Source of the DNA: CAWGYQ01 sp963817395
GTDB lineage: Bacteria > Acidobacteriota > Vicinamibacteria > Vicinamibacterales > CAVPJW01
Assembly: GCA_963817395.1 (NCBI GenBank)
Contig: CAWFOC010000002.1
Span: forward strand, 1 to 64,000
Reading direction: 5' to 3'
DNA: 64,000 nucleotides
Position 1 is the first letter of the stretch; every line of letters begins with the position of its first letter. The position numbers and the translations under genes are program-made. Below are positions 17,569-27,600 of the stretch, one piece after another. Under the pieces are notes generated by a model. It saw only the letters and a list, made by a program, of their open reading frames with translations. It was not told where the DNA came from and searched no databases.

Positions 17569-18216
17569 ATGTGGACGGCCGCCATTCTCGCGGGCGGGCG
17601 CGCACGCCGCTTCGACGGGCGTGACAAATCCCGACTCGTCCTCGACGGTCGAACGATTCTCGAGCGGCAGCTGGCGCGCTCGGCTCGATTCCCGAGCAGG
17701 TCCTGCTGGTCGTCTCGGAGCCTCCGCCGACGATACCACCAGGCGTGATCGTGACGACCGATTTGCACCCCGGCGCCGGCCCCATGGGAGGGCTCTGGAC
17801 GGCGCTCAGCGTCGCACGAACCGAACGTCTGCTGGCGCTCGCCGCCGACATGCCATTTTTGACGCCGGCATTCCTCCACTGGCTGACCACTCGCGGCGCG
17901 ACCGCTGACATCGTCGTACCTCGCACGGACATGGGGCTCGAGCCGCTCTGCGCCACCTACAGCCAGGCCTGCACGGGCCTGCTCCGGTCCGCGCTCGATC
18001 GCGGGCGCTTCGAGCCTTCACGAGTTTATCGGGGCGAATCGTGAGACCCTCCAGGTGACCGAGCTGTCCGATGAGGATATTCGGACGTTCGATCCGGACG
18101 GGCGACTGTTTCTCAATGTCAACACGCCGGCAGACTATGCTCGTGCGTGCGAACTCGCGGGCGGCTCGATCGACGAACCCCGCCCGCAAACGGACCGTCA
18201 CACCGTGATCGGTTGA
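17569..18216 (+). CDS. mobA: Molybdenum cofactor guanylyltransferase, two frameshifts
   Basis: Transfers GMP to molybdopterin to make the bis-MGD type cofactor. The N-terminal nucleotide-binding signature is ILAGGRARRFDGRDKS, followed after one frameshift (near 17680) by GPMGGLWTAL and AADMPFLTPAFL, the Mg-binding DMPF motif of the family. A second shift near 18020 restores the C-terminus ending NVNTPADY, which is also typical. The corrected length of about 215 residues is normal. It is divergent from the V4R-like gene and 60 bases upstream of argS. No other Moco gene is in the window. IspD-like or CofC-like transferases are the alternatives but fit the NTPADY end less well. Confidence 0.82.
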
Positions 18217-18276
18217 GAGGCGGCGCTCAGGCTCGAAAAGCGTACCGCACGATCCAGAGCCAGTCAAACCAACGAC

Positions 18277-20290
18277 ATGATTCTTCCCGTTCAGCATGCG
18301 CTGCGCGCACGCATCGCGCAGACGCTCGACGATCTCTATCAGCTCCCAGCCGGCTTCCGGCCCGCTATCGCCATCGAGTTCCCACCCGACCGGCGCTTGG
18401 GAGACCTCGCCACGCCGGTGGCGTTCGAACTGGCGCGAGCGCTCCGGCGCGCACCACGCGCGATCGCCCAGGAAATGGCGGGCGCGCTGGAGGCAGCCAC
18501 CGGGCTGCGCGCGGAAGCTGCCCCGAGCGGCTATCTCAATTTTTTCCTGGATCGTCGAGCGTTTCTGCTCGAGCGACTCCAGCCACGCGGGGCCGTGGCG
18601 GGCGACCCGTCGAAGAAAGCGATCGTCGAGCACACGGCCATCAATCCGAACAAGGCCGCGCATGTGGGACATCTGCGGAACGCCGCCCTGGGCGACACAC
18701 TCGTACGCGTGCTGCGTTTTCGGGGCGTTCCGGTGGAAGTACAGAACTACATCGACGATACGGGCGTGCAGGTGGCCGACGTCGTCGTCGGGTTCCAACA
18801 GCTCGAAGGCAAGACACTCGACGAAGTGCGCGACGCTCTCCGACCAGCCGCGCTTCGACTACTACTGCTGGGATCTCTACGCGCGCGTGACCGAGTGGTA
18901 CGACGCTGACCGAGCGCGCCTGACGTACCGTACCGCGGCGCTTCATGCCCTCGAGGAAGGCGACACCGATGCGGCGCGTATGGCGAATCTCATCGCCGAC
19001 CGCATCGTCCGTCGTCACCTGTTGACGATGGCGCGGATGAACGTGGGCTACGACCTTCTGACCTGGGAGAGTCACATCCTGGCGCTCGAGTTCTGGAGCC
19101 GCGCCTTCGACATCCTCAAGACGTCGGGTGCGGTGTTCCTTCAGACGCAAGGCAAACTGGCGGGCTGCTGGGTGATGCGCATCCCGGACGACGAGAACCA
19201 CGCGCCGTCGGACGGCGAGCCAGCAAGCGCCGAGGGAGAAGGCGACGAGCGAGAAAAGGTGATCGTCCGATCGAACGGCACCGTGACCTACGTCGGCAAG
19301 GATATCGCGAACCAACTCTGGAAATTCAACCTGCTCGGCCGGGACTTCCATTACCGCGTGTTCGAGACGCGGCCAGAGGGCCCGTTGTGGGCCACGAGCA
19401 GCGTCCCGACACCCGAAGAATCGAAGGCTCCGCCGTTCGGCAGGGCGTCGGCCGTCTACAACGTGATCGACGTGAGACAGTCGTACCTGCAGAAGCTCCT
19501 CAAACAGGCGTTAGCCATGCTGGGCTATCCGCATGAGGCCGAGCGATCGACTCACTTCGCGTATGAGATGGTGGCGCTCTCCCCCGCGACGGCCCGGGCG
19601 TTGGGATACCTCGAACACCAGGACATCGAGGAGAAGAAGACTTTCGTCGAAGTGTCCGGACGCCGCGGGCAGGGCGTGAAGGCCGACGATCTGCTGGATC
19701 GCCTGGTCGATCGCGCACGGGCCGAGGTGACAGCCCGGAACCCGGAGCTCGAGAGTCAGCAATCGGATCGAACAGCCTCGGCGATTGCCGTTGCGGCCGT
19801 GCGCTACTTCATGATCAAGTTCTCGCGCACGAAGGTTATCGCGTTCGACATCGACGAAGCCCTGAGCTTCGAGGGCGAGACTGGCCCATACCTGCAGTAT
19901 GCGGTCGTCCGCGCCAATAACATCTTCCACAAGCTCTTCGAGCGAGACGGTGTCACCGAAGCCGAGATGTTCACGGCGTTGGGCGAGACGCCCGCGGACG
20001 AGATCGCAGGCGACCTGGCCGGAGGGCACGATCTGTGGGCGCTCGTGCTCGAGGCTTCCCGGCTCGATGAGATCGTCGAACAGGTGGTTCGAACACTCGA
20101 GTTCTCCGTACTGGCCAAGTACACGTTCGGCCTCGCGCAGGCCTTCAACGCGTTCTACCATCGCTATTCCATCCTGAACGAGGACAACGTTCCCGCACGC
20201 CGCTGGCGCGCGGCCGGTGTGAGTTATGTCCGAAACCAGCTCGCCCTGACGCTGGACCTCATGGGTATCGAGGTTCCTGCGAGGATGTGA
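18277..20290 (+). CDS. argS: Arginyl-tRNA synthetase, one frameshift
   Basis: Class I synthetase charging tRNA-Arg. It shows an N-terminal add-1 domain, the HIGH-like motif NPNKAAHVGHLRNA, the characteristic YIDDTGVQVAD, a catalytic domain with SNGTVTYVGKDIA, and a C-terminal DALR anticodon-binding domain (GPYLQYAVVRANNI, YHRYSILNED). The frame shifts once, near 18835-18850, inside DEVRDAL...RFDYYCWDLYARV; otherwise the sequence is complete, about 670 residues. Its TGA overlaps the GTG start of the peptidase C26 gene. Because an organism cannot lack argS, the shift is almost certainly a sequence error. Confidence 0.92.
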
Positions 20291-20997
20291 GGCGTGCAGC
20301 CATGGCGCCCGTGATTGGTATCAGCGCGTGCCGCAAGCTGACCGATTACCTCGAGTCGGTACGTCGAGCCGGAGGAGACCCGCGAGTACTCGATGTCACG
20401 GAAGACACGGCTGCCGCCGTAGCCTCCGTCGACGGACTCCTGCTCACCGGCGGCGAGGACGTCGATCCCGCGCGCTACGGTCAGCCCGCCCACCCCACGC
20501 ATCGGTCGGCCGAGGAAGGCCGCGACGAGTTCGAGATTGCCCTCACCACCGAGGCGCTGAAGCGTGACATGCCTGTCCTCGCGATCTGCCGCGGCGTCCA
20601 GATCCTCAACGTCGCTCGTGGAGGCACGCTCCTGCAGGACATCCCTTCCGAGGTCAGCGGACCGATCGATCATGCCGTCCAGTCGCCCCCCTTCGCGATC
20701 GCGCACGAGGTCTGGATCTCCTCGGGCAGCCGGCTTTCGGAGCTGATGCGTGAGACGCTCTCGGGGAACGACGCATGCCCGGTGAACAGCCGCCACCATC
20801 AGGCGGTCGATCACATCGCGTCAGGCTTCAGGGTCAGCGCCACGGCACCCGACGGCGTCATCGAAGCCATTGAATTGCCTGACGCCCGCTTCTGCCTCGG
20901 CGTCCAGTGGCACCCGGAGAACTTCTGGCGAACCGGCGAGTTCAGGGCACTCTTCGAGGGCCTCATCGAAGCCTGCCGCCGGCCCCCCGGGACATAA
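20287..20997 (+). CDS. Class I glutamine amidotransferase-like peptidase C26 (gamma-Glu-GABA hydrolase type)
   Basis: A 236-residue hydrolase of the PuuD/gamma-glutamyl-GABA hydrolase family. Nucleophile Cys is in LAICRGVQILN; His and Glu of the triad are in GVQWHPENF. The motif GLLLTGGEDVDPARYG near residues 50-65 is typical. It cleaves gamma-glutamyl amides, in putrescine breakdown in known members; no other put genes are nearby, so the substrate here is unknown. Start GTG 20287 overlaps the argS stop (ATGTGA); ATG 20302 is the alternative. It ends four bases from the RlmD-like stop on the opposite strand. Confidence 0.82.
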   Translation: MRRAAMAPVIGISACRKLTDYLESVRRAGGDPRVLDVTEDTAAAVASVDGLLLTGGEDVDPARYGQPAHPTHRSAEEGRDEFEIALTTEALKRDMPVLAICRGVQILNVARGGTLLQDIPSEVSGPIDHAVQSPPFAIAHEVWISSGSRLSELMRETLSGNDACPVNSRHHQAVDHIASGFRVSATAPDGVIEAIELPDARFCLGVQWHPENFWRTGEFRALFEGLIEACRRPPGT

Positions 20998-21001
20998 GAC
21001 A

Positions 21002-22289
21002 TCAGGCGGCGGAACGTTGCAGCACGGCCAGGATCTCGACATGGGCCGTGTTCGGAAACAGGTCAAGCGCCTCGAGGTGCTCGAGCGCCGTAGCCGGCCT
21101 CGAGTAGCGCGCGAACATCACGCGCCAGCGTGGCGGCATCGCAGGACACATAGACCAGCCGCCTGGCTCTCGTCGCCGCCAGCGCGGCACGCGCCTCCCG
21201 CGACAGTCCCGTCCGGGGAGGGTCTACGACAAGCGTGGTTTCAGGTGCCGGTGCACGGCGGCGGAGGAAGTCCTCGACGGCAAGGTGCGCCGTCGTCAAT
21301 CCATCACCGAAGGGCTGGGCGTTCGCCCGCAGGTCGGCGGCACTGACCGGATCGCCTTCGACCGCGGTGACGGGTCCTCGACCGGCCGCCGCCAATGCCG
21401 TGGCAAACAGACCCACGCCGGCATACAGATCCGCGACGGCCCCGTCGCCCGCCCACTCCACGACGCGGCTCGCCAAGGTCGACACCAGGTAGCGATTGCC
21501 TTGAAAGAAACTGCGCGGGCTTCGTCTGAGCCTGGCCGTCGAGGAACCAGCTCGCGCCGTCGTGACCTCGATTTCGTCGGTCACATATGGCTCACCATGG
21601 GCGGTGACGATTTCTGCCGCACCGAGACGATTGGCGCTTAGCCCCGAAACACCCGGCACGATGAGACGACGGAGACGACTGTCGTTCATCTCGCGTGCCT
21701 CGATGTGGATGGCGCGCTCGCTCGCCTGGCAGTTCTCGGTCAGCTCCACCGACAAGACACCGTCCCACTGCTGGCTTCGAATCTGCTCGGACAGCCGGTC
21801 GATGACGCCGATGGTCTCATCGAGCAGCTGGCCGCTCTCGACCGGGTCGCAGATCTCGTGAGTCCCTTCCCGATAGAAGCCGAGTCGGTCTCTGCCAGCG
21901 TGCAGCCGCGCGCGCATGCGATATCCATGCTCGGGTGAGGGCAAGACTGTGAGCGCGGGCTCCGGCGTCATCCTGCCAATCCTTCTGAGCGCGTCGCGCA
22001 CAACCTCGCTCTTCAGCTCGAGCTGCCTGGAATAGTCGATATGCGCATAGTCGTTGCCGCCGCAAGGCCATCGCCTGGATGCGGACCGGCGATCGGCGTG
22101 CGGCGCCGCAACCTCGATCACGTGTGCGTAGGCGACGTCCCGCGTGGCGCGATCGACGTGTACCGTGACGCGCTCGCCTGGTATGGCGCCACTCATCAGC
22201 ACGACCTGCCCGTCATGACGGCCGAGCATCCAGCCGCCTGCGACAGGCTTTTCCGGAGTGAGAGCGATTTCGGTGCCGGCGCGCAGCAT
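21002..22289 (-). CDS. RlmD/TrmA-type RNA (uracil-5-)-methyltransferase, C-terminal frameshift
   Basis: SAM-dependent RNA m5U methyltransferase. It shows a TRAM domain (about 1-55), a SAM-binding region (ADLYAGVGLFATALA), DPPRTGLS and the catalytic VSCDAATLARD. Near 21085-21095 one base shifts the frame. Corrected, it ends LDLFPNTAHVEILAVLQ at 21002, the usual family ending with the general base Glu. The [4Fe-4S] ligands of RlmD are only partly kept: one Cys in WPCGGNDYAHI and one in EICDPV. So it may be a cluster-less relative, and the target uridine (23S U1939 or other) is not assigned. It is the last gene of the 32-21 kb run. Confidence 0.82.
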
Positions 22290-22301
22290 GACGGGAGACG
22301 T

Positions 22302-23011
22302 TCAGTCGAGCGCGAAACGTGGTAGTCCCGCACGCTCGCGGAGCATGCGCTGCACCGATACGTTCACCGCGTGGCGGTAGGTGTCGTCGGTCATTCGCGT
22401 CCTGAACGCACCCAGCTCTTGCTCAGCTTCTCGAACGAGCCTGGCCTTGGCGTCGGGAGTGATCGATTCCTGGAGAACGGACACGAGATCCTCGTCGAAC
22501 GACGACAGTCGATTGAGGATTCGTTCGCGCTCGTGACCGCGCGCGCGACTGGCGGCTTCGCGCAGCCCGTCCAGCTCTCGCACGACCCGCTCGAGCGCGA
22601 GATCAAGTGAGGTATCGATGGCACCCGACCGCAACGCCGTCGTCTTTGCGATGAGTCGATCGATGTGCGTCCGCAGGCCTGGCCGCCGGCGCAGCCGCTC
22701 GAGATCCGAGCTCTGTCCATCCACCGATTCGACTGTCTCTCGCACTCCAACGGCGCGCCGCCATTGGTCGAACAGCTCGAAGACGTCGGCTTCGCAGAAA
22801 TCGATCTGGACGGGGCGTCGGCGTGGACCCTTCGAGTAGTACCCGCTCGAAATGGCGATCGATGCCGCGCAGGGTAATCGCGAGCGGAATCCCCCGCTCG
22901 GCCCAGCCTCGCACACGCTCGAACGATGGGCCGACGATGCGGATGAGATGCCCGTCGTTCTTTCGACAGAGATAACGTTCGATCTCGCGGCAGTACCTGA
23001 TCGGGTTCCAT
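22302..23011 (-). CDS. Conserved hypothetical protein, two frameshifts
   Basis: After joining across shifts near 23003 and 22840, the protein starts MEPIRYCREIERYLCRKNDG and continues with FEADVFELFDQWRRAVG-like and helical segments with many Arg/Glu pairs. The predicted fold is mostly alpha-helical, with no membrane segment. I cannot assign a family; an HNH or nuclease activity is not indicated. It lies between coaX (33 bases upstream) and the RlmD-like gene (13 bases downstream), so it is part of the operon. Positions with clear open frame on both sides make it a real gene. Confidence 0.55.
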
Positions 23012-23044
23012 CGGCGGCGTGGACGCGCGGCCCCTGGAAGGTCT

Positions 23045-23824
23045 CTAGAGGCGCTGGCGGTCCCAGATGATGCGCAGGCCGTTCAGCGTCAAGTCAGGTG
23101 ACACCCGTTGAATCACGGTCGTCTCGGGCGCAATGACCTCTGCCAGCCCGCCCGTGGCCACGCACATCACCGGATCGCCCAGCTCACGGCGGATCCGGCC
23201 GACCAGACCTTCGACCATGTCGACGTAGCCGAAGAACAGCCCTGACTGCATCGACGCCACCGTGGTCCGGCCGATGATGTTCGCGGGCTTTCTGACCTCG
23301 ATGCGCGGCAGCCGGGCCGCGCGCTGAAAGAGCGCATCGGCCGAAATCTGGATGCCAGGGCAGATGACTCCGCCCAGATACTCGCCCGCCGCGGAAATCG
23401 CGTCGAAAGTCGTCGCCGTCCCAAAGTCGACGACAATCACCGCGCACCCGCCCGGGCGGCCGAACTCCTCGAACGCCGCCACGCCGTTCACAATGCGATC
23501 GGCGCCCACCTCGGCGGGGTTCTCGTAGCGAATGGGCATGCCAGTGAACACGGTCTGATCCACGACGAGCGGTGCCACGCCGAAGTATCGTTCGGACATC
23601 GTGACGAGCGAGGGCGTCAACGGCGGGACGACCGACGCCACGATCACGGCGTCCACGGCTGACGGGTCGAGTTGTTCCCGGGCGAAGAGCTGCGTCAGTA
23701 CGATCCCGATCTCATCCGCCGTTCGCTCGCGTAGCGTCGCCAGCCGCCAGCTGTGGACCAGCCGCGGCCCGTCGAAGACGCCAGGCACGATGTTGGTGTT
23801 CCCCACATCTATCGCGAGCAGCAC
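23045..23824 (-). CDS. coaX: Type III pantothenate kinase
   Basis: First step of CoA synthesis: phosphorylates pantothenate. 259 residues, ASKHA fold. Motifs are AIDVGNTNI (phosphate-1, residues 4-12), GADRIVNG (pantothenate site), VDFGTATTFD (phosphate-2) and a C-terminal MCVATGG adenosine loop. Length and start are standard. It directly follows birA (8 bases) as in many bacteria where the two genes are paired. CoA supply is relevant to the acyl-CoA mutase upstream in this operon. Confidence 0.95.
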   Translation of the reverse strand: MLLAIDVGNTNIVPGVFDGPRLVHSWRLATLRERTADEIGIVLTQLFAREQLDPSAVDAVIVASVVPPLTPSLVTMSERYFGVAPLVVDQTVFTGMPIRYENPAEVGADRIVNGVAAFEEFGRPGGCAVIVVDFGTATTFDAISAAGEYLGGVICPGIQISADALFQRAARLPRIEVRKPANIIGRTTVASMQSGLFFGYVDMVEGLVGRIRRELGDPVMCVATGGLAEVIAPETTVIQRVSPDLTLNGLRIIWDRQRL

Positions 23825-23831
23825 TGATCCC

Positions 23832-24653
23832 TCACACCCACTCGATGTCTGCCGACGTCACTCGTACAAGCCCTCCGCCCGGTCCGCTCACGAGCAACGC
23901 ACCGTCTTCGTCGATACCGGCCGTGCGCCCGTCGCGCCAGCCGGCTTCGGTCCGCGATCGCACGCGCGATCCCATTGCCGAGGGTGACAGCTCCGACCAG
24001 CGGCTCAGAATAACATCGTACCGACCGGCGCGCAGGTCACCGAAGCGCGCCGCCAGCCCGGCGAGCGCTTCGACGAGCACGACGGCACGGGAGACGGGGG
24101 CGCCCTGCTCTGCCTCAATCGACGTCACGTGAGACACGAGATCCGCCGGCCACTGGACGGTGCGCAGGTTGATGCCGAATCCGAGAATGACGTAGTCGAT
24201 GCGCCCCTGCTCGCTGACCGCCTCCGCCAGAATGCCTCCGAGCTTGCGGCCGTTCACCTGCAAATCATTGGGCCACTTGAGCGTCGGCGTGAGGCCGCAC
24301 GCCGCAGCGATGCCCTCCGACAGCCCCACGCCCGCGGTGATCGTGATGAGACCCGAGGCACGCGACTCGTCGTTCGTCTGATCGAGGCCTCGCAGCACGA
24401 CTGACGCATACAGACCGGCGCCGGGCGGGGAGAACCAGCTGCGGCCGCGGCGTCCGCGGCCGGCGGTTTGAGTGTCGGCGACGACGATGGTGCCGTCCAC
24501 GGCGCCACGCGCGGCCAGCTCGGATGCGAAATCGTTCGTCGATGCGACGAGCTCCTCGAAATGACAGGTCGAGGCGAAGTATCCCAGACGAGGCCGCGCC
24601 CATTCGATCGCTTCGCGCAGGTCCTCGTGCGGCCAGGGGCGGGCCGGGCTCAT
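23832..24653 (-). CDS. birA: Biotin protein ligase BirA (no repressor domain)
   Basis: Activates biotin to biotinyl-AMP and attaches it to carboxylase carrier proteins. The sequence has STNDFASELA (near residue 39), the biotin loop GRGRRGRSWFSPPG and KWPNDLQVNGRKLGGIL. There is no N-terminal winged helix, so it is a mono-functional ligase and not a biotin repressor. It overlaps the ValS stop by four bases (ATGA) and is followed closely by coaX. The likely clients are acetyl-CoA or propionyl-CoA carboxylase, the latter making methylmalonyl-CoA, which fits the mutase genes upstream. Confidence 0.95.
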   Translation of the reverse strand: MSPARPWPHEDLREAIEWARPRLGYFASTCHFEELVASTNDFASELAARGAVDGTIVVADTQTAGRGRRGRSWFSPPGAGLYASVVLRGLDQTNDESRASGLITITAGVGLSEGIAAACGLTPTLKWPNDLQVNGRKLGGILAEAVSEQGRIDYVILGFGINLRTVQWPADLVSHVTSIEAEQGAPVSRAVVLVEALAGLAARFGDLRAGRYDVILSRWSELSPSAMGSRVRSRTEAGWRDGRTAGIDEDGALLVSGPGGGLVRVTSADIEWV

Positions 24654-27600
24654 CGACTGGAGATGGGCTCGCCGCCGGCAACCGGATCGACGAGCTGGAT
24701 TTCAACAATCTCGAACGACTCACCGGACTCGAGGTCGAGAGCTTCGATGGCGCCAGCGGCCCGGACGTCGGCTTCGGCCTTGCGGAGCGCGCTCAGGCGT
24801 GACGAATCGCCGCGGACGGCGACCCGCCGAACCTTCGTGTTCAAGGGACGCTTCTCCTCAGACTTCCGCTTGCGCACCTCGCCCAGCACCAATGCCGCGG
24901 TGTCGAGCGTCATGACGTCTGCCTCATCCTCATGGCCGATCGACCCGCGAATCTCCTGCACCGTTGGCCACGACGCCTTGTGAACGGACCCCGGCTGCCA
25001 CCACGACCAGACCTCCTCGGTGACGAACGGGAGAAACGGCGCGAGCATGCGCACGACTACGCCGAGCGCAACGACCAGGGCGCCATTCGCCGAACCGGCG
25101 GCCTCCGCGCCGTGATCCCCATAGCGGCGGGCTTTGACCAGCTCGAGGTAGTCGTCACAGAGCTGCCAGAAAAAGCCTTCCGTGACCTCCAGCGCGCGCG
25201 CATAGCTGTAATTTTCCAGCTGGTCTGTCGCGTCCACGATGACGCCAGACAGCCGGGTGAGCATGCCCCTGTCGATCGGCATGGTGACAGGGCCAAGCGG
25301 ATCGGGCTTGGACAAGATGAACTTGCCGGCATTGAGCAGCTTGATCGCAAGCCGCCGCCCCACTCGCATCTGGCCGGGCTCGAACGCGGTGTCCACACCC
25401 GGCCCGCCTCGCGCGGCCCAATACCGCACGCCGTCGGAGCCGTGCTCGTCGAGCAGCGCGTGCGGCGTGACGACGTTGCCCTTCGACTTCGACATCTTCT
25501 TGCGATCGGGATCCAGAACCCACCCGGAGATGGCCGCGTGCGTCCACGGCAGGGTGTTCGCCTCGAGGTGCGACCGGAGCACGGTAGAAAAGAGCCACGT
25601 GCGAATGATGTCGTGCGCCTGTGGCCGGAGATTCATCGGAAACGTCCGCGCGAACAGATCGGGATCGCGCTCCCACCCGCACACAATCTGAGGCGTCACC
25701 GACGAGGTCGCCCACGTGTCCATCACATCGGGATCCGCCACGAATCCACCAGGCCTGCCCCGGTCGGCGGGGGTGAAACCTTCGGGCACATCGGTTGATG
25801 GGTCGATGGGCAGAGCGGACTCCGGCGGGATCAGCCGCGCGTCGTAGTTCACGGCCCCGTCCTCGCGCACGCGATACCACACGGGAAAGGGAACGCCAAA
25901 GAACCGCTGGCGGCTGACACACCAGTCGCCGTTCAGCCCGTTCGTCCAGTTGTCGAAGCGCGCTCGCATGTATTCCGGGTGCCACACCAGCTCCGCGCCG
26001 CGTTTCAGGAGCGCGTCCCTGAACTCGATGGTTCGGAAGAACCACTGGCGGCTCGTGACAATCTCGAGTGGTCGATCACCCTTTTCGTAGAACTTGACGT
26101 GGTGCGTGATCGGGCGCGGCTCACCGATCAGGTCGCCGCTCTCGCGCAGCAGCTCCACGGCGCGGGCACGTGCCTTGACCGCCGAGAGCCCGGCGAGCTG
26201 GTCGTAGGCCTGCTGCGCGGCGGCCGGGTCGCGCGACTCCCATCCCCGCGATCCCCAGCCGACAGCCCCCAGCGCGCCGTTGGGTTGAATGACGGCGCGC
26301 ACCGGCAGGGACAGCTCGCGCCACCACGTCACGTCGGTGATGTCTCCGAACGTGCAAATCATCGCCAGGCCGGTGCCCTTTTCGGGATCGGCCAGCGCAT
26401 GCGCTCGAACCGGCACGGTAGCCCGGAACAGCGGCGTCACGACCTCACGACCGATGAGCGAGCGGTATCGCTCGTCGTCGGGATGCGCGACGAGCGCCAC
26501 GCACGCCGGAACCAGCTCCGGACGTGTGGTCTCGACCTCGACGAATCCATCGTCCTGGCACGCAAAGCGGAGGCGGTGATATGCGCCGGCGAGCTCGCGG
26601 TCCTCGAGCTCCGCTTGCGCGACGGCGGTGCGAAAATCCACATCCCACAGCGTCGGCGCTTCGATCTGATACGCCAGCTGCCGATTGAGCAGCCGCAGAA
26701 ACATGAGCTGGGACACTCGTTGTGCATCGCGGCCGATGGTTGCATAGGTCATCGACCAGTCCACCGAAAGCCCGAGGTGCCGCCAGAGATCCTCGAACGC
26801 TTTCTCGTCCTCGGCGGTCAGCCGGGCACACAGCTCGATGAAGTTCGGCCGCGAGATCGAAATCGGTTTACCTGGCTTGTCGGGCGGCGCGAATCCGGCA
26901 TCGTAGGGAAGCGAAGGGTCGCAGCGCACGCCGTAGTAGTTCTGCACCCGGCGCTCGGTTGGCAGACCGTTGTCGTCCCAACCCATCGGGTAGAAGACGA
27001 CCTTCCCGCGCATACGCTGAAACCGCGCGACGATGTCCGTGTGCGTGTACGAGAAGACGTGGCCGACATGCAGCGACCCACTGACGGTCGGCGGAGGCGT
27101 GTCGATCGAGTACACGTCGCCGCGCGCAGCCGAGCGATCGAAGCGATACGTCCCATCGGCCTCCCACAACGCTCTCCACTTCGCTTCGAGTCCCTCGAGC
27201 GCCGGCTTGTCGGGGACACGGGGCGCAAGCGAGGTCTGCCGGGGTTCGGCCGATGTCGCGTCGACCTGGGTGCTCGCGCGTGGATGTGCCGCGCCCGCCG
27301 TCTCGCCTGGGATGGCGCGCTCACTCAGCCGCTCCAGCACGCGTTCGACAATCCGCTCGATCAAAACGGCGTCGTCCGGAGTGGCGGAACCCAGCGGAGC
27401 GGCTTCCGCCACCGCGCGAATGGCCACCGATGTCGCGGTCGATCGGCCGGCGGTGTTGGGCGCCGATGGGGCTTCGAGGCGCGCGAAGGCGGCCTCGAGA
27501 CGGGTGAAGAGCTCTTCAGGCGATTCTCCGCTGGACACCTCCGGTCCAACGCGGTCCGCATCGCTGACCGTTGGCGCCGCGAGGCTGCCTGCCAGCAATT

